A stretch of DNA of 64,000 bases from an uncultured Pseudoruegeria sp. (GTDB lineage: Bacteria; Pseudomonadota; Alphaproteobacteria; Rhodobacterales; Rhodobacteraceae): assembly GCA_947498155.1 (NCBI GenBank), contig CANMJD010000002.1:558001-622000 (forward strand), written 5' to 3'. Numbering within the stretch: the first letter of the stretch is position 1; every line of letters starts with the position of its first letter. The position numbers were made by a program, and so were the translations under genes. Positions 57,135-64,000 of the stretch are shown here, one piece after another. The notes under the pieces are model-generated. The model saw only the letters and a program-made list of their open reading frames with translations, ran no database searches and was not told where the DNA came from.

Positions 57135-58052
57135 ATGTCGAAAACTGTCTTAATACTTGGCGCTTCCGGTAAAATCGGAAGCCATGCCGCAGAGGCCTTC
57201 TGGAACGCAGGCTGGTGCGTGCGCCGCTTTGATCGCGCCACGGATACGCTGATGGAAGCGGCGGCGGAATGCGATGTCATCGTAAACGGGCTTAACCCGC
57301 CGAATTACGAAAACTGGGCACGAAACATTCCGCGCATTACCCAAGAGGTGATCGACGCCGCAGAGGCCCATGGCGCTACGGTGATTGTGCCGGGCAACGT
57401 GTATAACTTCGGCATGCAATCCGGCGTTTGGTCCGAAAACACGCCGCAAATTCCCTGCACCCGAAAGGGCAAAATTCGGGTGGAGATGGAGCAAAGCTAT
57501 CGCGCCGCAGCGGCGCGCGGGGTTCGGACGATCATCCTACGGGGCGGTGATTTTATTGACCCGAACCAGAATGGCACCGTGATGTCCTTGCTGACGATGA
57601 AGGATTTGCACAAGGGAAAACTGATGACGCTGGGCGATCCAGATGTTGAGCGCGCCTATTGCTACCTGCCGGATTGGGCGACTGCCGCCGTAGCGCTGGC
57701 CGACCGGCGCGACAGTCTTCAGATGTTCGAAGACATTCCCTTTGCCAGCGCGCATTTTTCGATCAATCAGCTTAAGACCTATCTGGAGCAGACCCTAAGC
57801 CGACCATTGAAATTGCGCCGCTTTCCTTGGTGGGCGATGCGCCTGAGCAGCCCGTTTTGGGGGTTGGCCTATGAAATGCTGGAGATGCGCTATCTTTTCG
57901 AAACCAATCATCACCTGTCGGATGAAAAGCTGAAACGCCTGTTGCCGCAGTTCCGGCCAAGCGCGCTTGAAACCATTCTGTCCGCAGAGATTCCCGCCCC
58001 GGCGCAACCCGAGGCTCAGGGGGGCAGAATGTCGATCCAGACCAGCCTGTGA
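57135..58052 (+). CDS. NAD(P)-binding epimerase/reductase family protein
   Basis: A 305-residue extended SDR-like protein. KTVLILGASGKIGSHAAEAFW carries the cofactor glycines (GASGKIG); VPGNVYNFGMQSG replaces the classical YxxxK active site with a VYNFG motif, as in several atypical NAD-dependent epimerase relatives. The frame is open upstream to 56769 through the LysR gene, but conserved sequence starts at ATG 57135. Its last 37 bases overlap the end of the facing gene. Substrate unknown; control by the divergent LysR protein is likely. Confidence 0.82.
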   Translation: MSKTVLILGASGKIGSHAAEAFWNAGWCVRRFDRATDTLMEAAAECDVIVNGLNPPNYENWARNIPRITQEVIDAAEAHGATVIVPGNVYNFGMQSGVWSENTPQIPCTRKGKIRVEMEQSYRAAAARGVRTIILRGGDFIDPNQNGTVMSLLTMKDLHKGKLMTLGDPDVERAYCYLPDWATAAVALADRRDSLQMFEDIPFASAHFSINQLKTYLEQTLSRPLKLRRFPWWAMRLSSPFWGLAYEMLEMRYLFETNHHLSDEKLKRLLPQFRPSALETILSAEIPAPAQPEAQGGRMSIQTSL

Positions 58053-59110
58053 CGCGAGGCTGCGGCGGCGTTGGTGGCGGCTGGATCACCTGCATCGGGC
58101 CAATACACCCCCGATGCGGAGAGGGTGATCCCGTCTGAGGGCAGCACATAATCCACCCGTAAATCACCCGGACCGGGGTCTTCGGGCCAGTCTGCTGTGG
58201 GGTGGTTTTGATGCCCCTCGGGGTTTTGAAAGGGGCCGTTGAGCAAAGCCAGAAAGGCCGCGCGACGGCCCTCTCCGCCATGGGGGTCGATGTTGCTATT
58301 GCCCAGCAGTACGGCAGGAAACAACTCTGATTGCGCCAGAATATGCGACCAGAGGGCGGATTCGTCGTGATTGCGGCGACCGTTGCGATCTTCGGGGCCG
58401 TCAAACACCGGCGTGTTTGCATGATAGGCCAATAGCCTTAGCGGGTACTGCCCGCCCAAGTCCACCGGCACCACCCAATGGCCCGACCCCGACAGCGGTA
58501 TGTCATGGATGCTTTCCTCTGCGTCCTGGCGCAGGTTGTCGGGCAGCTCCGACCACAGAAAAGAGATGTGTTCCCGTGCCTGATCCGTGGCGATTGGAAA
58601 TCTGGACAGGATCGCCATGCCGCCATTGCCGTAAAACCGGCCATAGGCGATGGCGTCTTCGGGCTCTCCTGTGCGGCCGTCGTGATCAAGATCCAATCCG
58701 CTGGGCACCCCTTTGTTGGTGGGGCCGCTATGCCAATGGGGCAGGAACAGATCGCGATCGGCAAGGGCATTGCTGAGCGCCTGTGCCGCAAGGCCATCAG
58801 GGTCCTGATCAAAATCGGTGAGCAGCAGAATATCCGGGGCGATTGTGGTGATCACGTCAAGGACCGCCAGCACCTGTGGGTCTTTTCCCGACAGAATATC
58901 GCGCAGCAACAGGCCGGGGCCTTTGCGGGTCAGTTCACTATGAAAGGTTGCAATGCGGATGGTCTCTGCCGCATTTGCGCTGACCGTCAGGCAGGTTGCA
59001 AGGCCCGCGAGGCAGCCCGCGACAAGGCCGAGCGTTTTGCGTCGATCATTTGCGCGACGCGGTGCATCGCGATACCGCGCATAAACAAGCTTGCCGGAAG
59101 GAACGCCCAC
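58016..59110 (-). CDS. Endonuclease/exonuclease/phosphatase family protein
   Basis: A protein of about 364 residues with a signal peptide-like stretch (GLVAGCLAGLATCLTVSANA) followed by the DNase I-like domain: TIRIATFHSEL, LLTDFDQDP, GNGGMAILSRFPI, LLAYHANTPVF, AVLLGNSNIDPHGG and the closing DYVLPSDGI (equivalents of the catalytic N, D and H sites). It should be a secreted nuclease or phosphoesterase. The start is unsure: the last ordinary start codon before the signal is GTG 59110 (GGTGATGG before it), which overlaps the upstream gene by 124 bases. Confidence 0.78.
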   Translation of the reverse strand: MGVPSGKLVYARYRDAPRRANDRRKTLGLVAGCLAGLATCLTVSANAAETIRIATFHSELTRKGPGLLLRDILSGKDPQVLAVLDVITTIAPDILLLTDFDQDPDGLAAQALSNALADRDLFLPHWHSGPTNKGVPSGLDLDHDGRTGEPEDAIAYGRFYGNGGMAILSRFPIATDQAREHISFLWSELPDNLRQDAEESIHDIPLSGSGHWVVPVDLGGQYPLRLLAYHANTPVFDGPEDRNGRRNHDESALWSHILAQSELFPAVLLGNSNIDPHGGEGRRAAFLALLNGPFQNPEGHQNHPTADWPEDPGPGDLRVDYVLPSDGITLSASGVYWPDAGDPAATNAAAASRHRLVWIDILPP

Positions 59111-59817
59111 AGTGCCATCACCCAGATCAAGGTCTGTGCGGACCCCAGCGTCAGCGGGGCAAACACATCCGTTGCATAATAAAAGCAAATCGGGATCAAG
59201 AATGGCAGGGAAAACCCTAACGCAATGTTAACTTGCGCATCCCGGGTCAGGCGTTTTACCACATCACCCCCGACGGTTGGGTCGAATGTGGGTAGGTTAA
59301 TCCAAACGTTGAACTGCGCGTATTGGCTTGGCCAGTTCCACAGCCTTAGGATGATCAAGAATATAGCCAGCGTCACAAGAGACACCAGATAGGCCATGCC
59401 CGCAGAAGCCTGAAGCAGGATCAGAGACTCTGTTGGTGTCGACGCCGGTGCGGCGTTGGTAACAAGGCGCACGGGGCTAAAGGGGAAATCCATCGCGTTG
59501 CCGATTAGGGCCCCGACGGCAGTGACCAATTCGGTCATCGGGGTGGCGGAGGTGACACCACGGGCAATCATCGTCAGCATGAAGACCGTCACAAACAGCG
59601 ACAGGATGCGGATACGGTTAAAAGGGGGTGCATCTCGGAATTCGATCAGCGAGGGGCTGACAACCGCATATTCGACAAAGGTCAGCACAGCAGCAAAAAG
59701 CGCCAGAAGCGCAACAACTTCGTTGGATTCAGCGTTGGGATGCGACAACAGCAGCGAAGGCGTCGCGATAACGATACCTACCAGAACTGCGCGCACAAGT
59801 GCGCCTGTCAGCCGCAT
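58987..59817 (-). CDS. Hypothetical multi-pass membrane protein
   Basis: A 276-residue membrane protein with about six hydrophobic segments (ALLALFAAVLTFVEYAVV, LSLFVTVFMLTMIARGV, MAYLVSLVTLAIFLIILRLW, ALGFSLPFLIPICFYYATDVF, LIWVMALWAFLPASLFM) and a basic C-terminus. It resembles no family I can name. Its position between leuD and leuB with the exonuclease-like gene seems shared by Rhodobacteraceae relatives, from memory only. ATG 59817 is used; GTG 59823 is possible. Confidence 0.7.
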   Translation of the reverse strand: MRLTGALVRAVLVGIVIATPSLLLSHPNAESNEVVALLALFAAVLTFVEYAVVSPSLIEFRDAPPFNRIRILSLFVTVFMLTMIARGVTSATPMTELVTAVGALIGNAMDFPFSPVRLVTNAAPASTPTESLILLQASAGMAYLVSLVTLAIFLIILRLWNWPSQYAQFNVWINLPTFDPTVGGDVVKRLTRDAQVNIALGFSLPFLIPICFYYATDVFAPLTLGSAQTLIWVMALWAFLPASLFMRGIAMHRVAQMIDAKRSALSRAASRALQPA

Positions 59818-60028
59818 GATCACTGCTTATCAACCCTCAATCAACCCGGATGGACGTGATTCTATGCCGCGTCCTTATTCCAACTTGTTCCGCCCATTTT
59901 GGCGGTTGCCTCATTCTTGCCTTATTGTTGCCTGCTTTAGCCGCGGCGGGCAAGCTTCTGGTAATACAGATTAATACTTCTCTAACCTTTAGCCTGAAAA
60001 CTGGTGCGCGTTTGCATCAATAAATGGC

Positions 60029-60061
60029 GAAGGGGATCAGCAACGCCAGCTGATCCCCTTC
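60029..60061 (-). terminator. Hairpin after leuD
   Basis: GAAGGGGATCAGC and GCTGATCCCCTTC pair perfectly over 13 bases with a 7-base loop, 30 bases after the leuD stop. On the minus strand it is followed only by GCCATTTATTG, so the T-run is weak. Confidence 0.65.
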
Positions 60062-60090
60062 ATTGTTTCCAGATCGTTAACGACGATGGA

Positions 60091-60696
60091 TCAGACCCAA
60101 GGGCGTTCTGCACCGGCCTTTGCTTCGAAGGAATCAATCGAAGCGGCCTTTTCCATGGTCAAACCGATGTCATCCAAGCCGTTCAAAAGGCAGTGCTTTT
60201 TAAACGCATCCACGTCAAAAGCGATTGTTTCGCCTTCGGAAGTGGTGATTTCCTGATTTTCCAGATCAACCGTCACCCGCGCGTTAGAACCCTTTTCGGC
60301 GTCCTTCATCAGCACATCAACTTGCTCTTGCGGCAGCACGATCGGCAGGATGCCGTTCTTAAAGCAGTTGTTAAAGAAGATGTCGGCAAAGCTTGTCGAG
60401 ATCACGCAGCGGATGCCAAAATCTGCAATCGCCCAAGGCGCATGTTCACGCGAGGAGCCACAGCCGAAGTTATCGCCCGCCACCAGAACCGAGGCTTCGC
60501 GGTACTGTGGTTTGTTCAGGACAAATTCCTCGATCTCGGTCCCGTCACGGTTGAAACGCATCTCGTCAAAGAGGTGCGCGCCAAAGCCGGTGCGCTTGAT
60601 CGATTTCAAATGCACCTTCGGGATGATCATATCGGTATCGATGTTGACCAGAGGCATCGGGGCCGCAATGCCGGTGAGTTTTGTAAACTTTTCCAT
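60091..60696 (-). CDS. leuD: 3-isopropylmalate dehydratase small subunit
   Basis: The 201-residue small subunit of isopropylmalate isomerase (second step of leucine synthesis). [17 protein letters not shown] and [19 protein letters not shown] are the aconitase swivel-domain signatures. It starts 12 bases after leuC with GGAGCG upstream, so leuCD are one operon. Length matches the family. Confidence 0.96.
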   Translation of the reverse strand: MEKFTKLTGIAAPMPLVNIDTDMIIPKVHLKSIKRTGFGAHLFDEMRFNRDGTEIEEFVLNKPQYREASVLVAGDNFGCGSSREHAPWAIADFGIRCVISTSFADIFFNNCFKNGILPIVLPQEQVDVLMKDAEKGSNARVTVDLENQEITTSEGETIAFDVDAFKKHCLLNGLDDIGLTMEKAASIDSFEAKAGAERPWV

Positions 60697-60707
60697 GGGT
60701 GCGCTCC

Positions 60708-62114
60708 TTATGCCAATTCACGAATGTCGGTCAGCTTGCCGGTCAGGGCAGCCGCAGCGGCCATCGCCGGAGACACAAGGTGCGTACGCCCCTTATAGCC
60801 CTGACGCCCTTCAAAGTTCCGATTAGAGGTTGCTGCGCAACGCTCGCCCTCGGACAGCTGATCCGGGTTCATGGCCAGACACATGGAACAACCGGCCATG
60901 CGCCATTCAAAGCCAGCCGCTTCAAAGACCTCAGCCAGACCTTCTTCTTCGGCCTGTGCCCGTACCAGACCAGAGCCGGGAACGATCATCGCCCGCATCC
61001 CGTCTTTGATCTTTTTGCCTTTGACCACATCCGCAACAGCGCGCAGATCTTCAATCCGGCCATTGGTGCAAGAACCGATAAAGACCGTGTCGATTTCGAT
61101 GTCTGTCAGTTTCTGACCCGGTGTCAGACCCATATATTCAATAGAGCGACGGGCCGCCTCAATCTTACCACCTTCGAAATCTTCGGGGTGAGGCACAACA
61201 CCGGTGATCGGCAGCACATCCTCGGGCGAAGTGCCCCAAGTGACGACCGGCTGGATGTCTTCGCCTTTCAGCGTCACAACCTTGTCGAAATGTGCGCCTT
61301 CATCGGTGTAAAGCGTGCGCCAATAGGCTTCGGCGGCTTCCCATTCTGCGCCTTTCGGGGCGTGAGGGCGGCCTTTGCAATAGGCGTATGTGGTTTCATC
61401 CGGCGCAATCAAACCGGCGCGCGCGCCCCCTTCGATGGCCATGTTACAGACGGTCATGCGCCCTTCCATGGACAGGTTGCGAATGGCTTCACCACAATAT
61501 TCGATAACATAACCAGTGCCGCCGGCAGTGCCGGTTTCACCGATCACCGCAAGGGTGATGTCTTTGGCGGTGACCCCTGGCATCAGCTTACCAGTGATTT
61601 CGACCTTCATGTTCTTGGATTTCTTCTGGATCAGCGTTTGCGTCGCCAGAACATGTTCCACCTCGGAGGTGCCGATACCGTGTGCCAGAGCACCGAAAGC
61701 GCCGTGGGTCGCGGTGTGGCTGTCGCCACAAACAACGGTCATACCGGGCAGGGTCCAGCCTTGCTCGGGGCCAACAATATGCACAATGCCCTGACGGATG
61801 TCGGACACAGGGTAATAGTTGATGCCAAATTCCTTGGCATTGGAATCAAGCGCATCCACCTGAATGCGGCTTTCTTCATTGTCGATGCCGTTCACACGAT
61901 CAGCTGTGGTCGGCACGTTGTGATCCGGTACAGCGATGGTTTTTTCCGGCGCCCGCACAGTGCGGCCTGTCATGCGAAGCCCTTCAAAAGCCTGCGGGCT
62001 TGTGACTTCGTGAACAAGGTGGCGGTCGATGTACAGCAAACAGGTGCCGTCTTCGGCTTCATGGGCGACGTGGGCGTCCCAGATTTTATCATAGATGGTT
62101 TTTGGCGCGGACAT
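60708..62114 (-). CDS. leuC: 3-isopropylmalate dehydratase large subunit
   Basis: A 468-residue aconitase-type subunit binding a 4Fe-4S cluster. [22 protein letters not shown] (part: [13 protein letters not shown]), [15 protein letters not shown] and [14 protein letters not shown] contain the three cluster cysteines (GSC and AGCSMC). The start at 62114 ([15 protein letters not shown]) follows GAGGAAAACC; the ATG-like start four codons upstream is not needed. First gene of leuCD. Confidence 0.96.
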   Translation of the reverse strand: MSAPKTIYDKIWDAHVAHEAEDGTCLLYIDRHLVHEVTSPQAFEGLRMTGRTVRAPEKTIAVPDHNVPTTADRVNGIDNEESRIQVDALDSNAKEFGINYYPVSDIRQGIVHIVGPEQGWTLPGMTVVCGDSHTATHGAFGALAHGIGTSEVEHVLATQTLIQKKSKNMKVEITGKLMPGVTAKDITLAVIGETGTAGGTGYVIEYCGEAIRNLSMEGRMTVCNMAIEGGARAGLIAPDETTYAYCKGRPHAPKGAEWEAAEAYWRTLYTDEGAHFDKVVTLKGEDIQPVVTWGTSPEDVLPITGVVPHPEDFEGGKIEAARRSIEYMGLTPGQKLTDIEIDTVFIGSCTNGRIEDLRAVADVVKGKKIKDGMRAMIVPGSGLVRAQAEEEGLAEVFEAAGFEWRMAGCSMCLAMNPDQLSEGERCAATSNRNFEGRQGYKGRTHLVSPAMAAAAALTGKLTDIRELA

Positions 62115-62367
62115 GGTTTTCCTCACTGCGCTAAGGGTCGTCTTGGCTATTTACAAAAGGCTATGCAATTCGGGGCGCGCATAGCAAATCGCCCGACCCT
62201 ATAGGTCGGTGACAATAGACAGGGCCAATCCGTGAAAACGCCACGGCAAACGGGATCTGTCATCAATGTCAAAAATTGGACTCATGGCGTTCAGATACTA
62301 CCTGCCGTGCGATTCAGCAAGCCACCAAGCGCTGTACATTGAACAGAGGTTCCGACACTCTGGATTT

Positions 62368-63689
62368 ATGGAGCAGGAAATTCAGAATTTTATTGCCCAA
62401 CTCTGGGTCTTTGGTGATCAGCTGTCGGGTTTTTTGTCGTCCCTGCTGTTGCCATCGCGATTGCGCCAGATCGCGATTATGATCGTGCTGACGGTTGTCG
62501 CACAGCTTGTGACGATGACGCTGAGCACGCCGCTGCACAACCGGATGCGGCGCCTGACCGGGCGTTCTAAGGCAGAATTACGTGTGCTGCTGATGATGCA
62601 CAAACGCCTGCGCCTGATTGCTTTTGTAGCTTTGATCTGGGTGGCTATCTTTGTGATGAACACGGTGTTGGGGATGTTTCCCTCCCATAGTTACATCCTT
62701 AGAATTGTGGGCACCATCTGCCTTGCATGGCTGCTGATTGGCATTGCCACGCGGTTCATTCGCAACCCCCTGATGCGCAAGATCGTGAATTGGGTGGCAT
62801 GGATATATGTCACGCTCTACTTCACCGGATTGACCCAAGAAGCCGCGGCGGTGGTGGATTCCGTTGCCATCGAAGTGCAAAGCTACCGGCTTTCTGCACT
62901 GAACATCCTGCAGGCGATCTTTTTCACCGGCATACTGATCTTTGCTGCGCGGCTGCTCTCCAATACGCTGAACCGCTGGATACAGCACAACCATGATATT
63001 TCGCCGACGCTGGGGGTGTTGATCTCCAAGGTTGTGCAGGCCGCACTTTATGTCTCAGCCGTTTTTTTGGGGCTGCGGGCGGTCGGCTTTGATCCTACGG
63101 GGCTAACGGTTCTTTCCGGAGCGATCGGTGTGGGCATCGGTTTCGGGTTGCAGAAAATCGTCTCTAATATTGTGTCCGGCGTGATCATCCTGATGGATAA
63201 ATCGGTAAAACCCGGAGATGTCATATCGCTGGGCAGCACCTTTGGCTGGATTCAGTCCTTGGGCGCGCGTTATGTGTCGGTGGTGACACGGGACGGGCGG
63301 GAATATCTGATCTGATCACCAGTCAGGTGGTCAACTGGAGCCATTCGGACGAATTTGTCCGTCTCGATATCAACTTTGGGACGGCCTATGGCAGCGATCC
63401 CTATCTGGTGCGCGAAACCGCAATCAAGGCGGCCCTATCCGTGGAGCGGGTGCTGAATACTCGCCAACCGGTCTGCCATATCGTCGGCTTTGGAGATTCC
63501 AGTATCGACTATGTTCTGCGCTTCTGGATCACCGACCCGACAAAGGGGCTGACCAATGTGCGCGGCGACGTCAATCTTGCCCTTTGGGATGGGTTCAAAG
63601 CCGCCGGCGTTTCCTTCCCCTTCCCGCAGCGCGAAATCCGGATTTTGCCCGATGAAGACGCCCAACCAGAAACAAAGCGGCTGGATTAA
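62368..63689 (+). pseudogene. MscS-type mechanosensitive channel, frameshifted
   Basis: A gene for about 444 residues with hydrophobic helices (IAIMIVLTVVAQLVTM, ILQAIFFTGILIFAARLL), then the pore and beta domain (GLTVLSGAIGVGIGFGLQKIVSNIVSGVII in part VGIGFGLQKIVSNIVSG, KPGDVISLGSTFGWIQSLGARYV). After DGREYLI the frame stops at 63313; the next frame resumes LITSQVVNWSHSDEF and runs to 63689. The missing bases should encode the PNED loop. The remaining GATCTGATC at 63309-63317 fits loss of 13 bases between two GATC copies. The start at 62368 is a guess between several. Confidence 0.82.
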
Positions 63690-63802
63690 CACGCACTCTG
63701 CGGCGTCTTTACACCTTGGATTGAGATTTCCCCCCGGCAGTGCTATTTTGAAAGCATCCCAGCGTCGGGGAGGTCACGGCGCGTTGTAAGGAGGACTTTG
63801 TC

Positions 63803-64000
63803 CTGTCTCAGTCTACTGACGCGGTTGCTAAACCTTCCGCAGCGCGCGCCGCGATGAACACGGTGCCGTCTAATGTATCAAGCGAAACACTGCTTGCCGC
63901 CATTCTGGCGTTTCTTCAGGAAGATAAAGCCGAGGAAATAACCCAAATCGACCTGCGCGGTAAATCCGAGATGGCCGATTACATGGTGATCTGCTCTGGT
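63803..64000 (+). CDS. rsfS: Ribosomal silencing factor RsfS (partial)
   Basis: The first 66 codons of RsfS, cut by the window end. LLAAILAFLQEDKAEEITQIDLRGKSEMADYMVICSG (part: IDLRGKSEMADYMVICSG) is the family core; the protein blocks subunit joining by binding ribosomal protein uL14. In frame, the only codon at the right distance from AAGGAGGA (63788-63795) is CTG 63803, giving a leader SQSTDAVAKPSAARAA; the first ATG in frame is 63854, without a ribosome binding site. CTG initiation is therefore proposed but unproven. Confidence 0.82.
   Translation, partial: MSQSTDAVAKPSAARAAMNTVPSNVSSETLLAAILAFLQEDKAEEITQIDLRGKSEMADYMVICSG

Noticed and set aside
60699-62204. 501-codon open frame opposite leuC
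   Set aside because: Entirely antisense to leuC, which has all aconitase motifs; no ribosome binding site or domain.

Overview
The window reads as chromosome of an alphaproteobacterium of the family Rhodobacteraceae, most likely the marine Roseobacter group. This is inferred from gene content: a MarR/response-regulator pair like petP-petR, a three-gene cytochrome bc1 operon, a class IV IlvE, TRAP transport, an FMN riboswitch on a type II lumazine synthase, and a dispersed intergenic repeat ending in GGGGATATTTTT. The genus cannot be fixed from the sequence.

Regions. 0-8.5 kb: a complex I NDUFA9-like protein, undecaprenyl-diphosphatase, and the gltD-gltB glutamate synthase pair. 8.5-14 kb: a monofunctional transglycosylase, a glutathione transferase, queG, two tandem DMT exporters and two small proteins. 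14-20.4 kb: ilvE diverges from petP-petR, followed by a histone-deacetylase-like amidohydrolase and the isoprenoid genes xseB-ispA-dxs. 20.4-25 kb: an epimerase, an ArsR-SRPBCC-YCII operon, ribH under an FMN riboswitch, a PaiB-like protein and another glutathione transferase. 25-31.3 kb: petABC, aroC, an HD hydrolase, a CcdA/thioredoxin pair and HU. 31.4-37.6 kb: an AMP nucleosidase/adenine deaminase operon, then a dapF-mtaB-gst operon.

37.7-46.0 kb is a genomic island in the 3' end of tRNA-Lys(TTT). It is bounded by a perfect 59-bp direct repeat (37741-37799 and 45940-45998). It carries a membrane-anchored winged-helix/TPR regulator, a small protein, an exported sulfatase, a broken outer-membrane protein gene, an intact outer-membrane barrel gene, a Rep-like initiator, a large hairpin and a wrecked integrase. 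A deletion has fused the integrase, after about codon 283, to the back half of an AlpA-type excisionase gene, so the island looks immobilised. A decayed fragment of a second rep gene lies at about 51.16-51.29 kb, beyond the adjacent uronate block, which suggests repeated visits by the same element family.

46.4-51.1 kb is a uronate module: a GntR regulator with kduI, divergent from a TRAP transporter, with a 23-bp palindrome between them that is a good operator candidate. 51.6-62.1 kb holds a PiT phosphate permease, a NUDIX hydrolase, a DMT exporter, leuB, a divergent LysR/reductase pair, an exonuclease-phosphatase-family protein, a membrane protein, leuD and leuC. The window closes with an MscS-type channel gene broken by what looks like a 13-bp deletion between GATC repeats, and the start of rsfS. 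No CRISPR array, rRNA or complete insertion sequence was seen.
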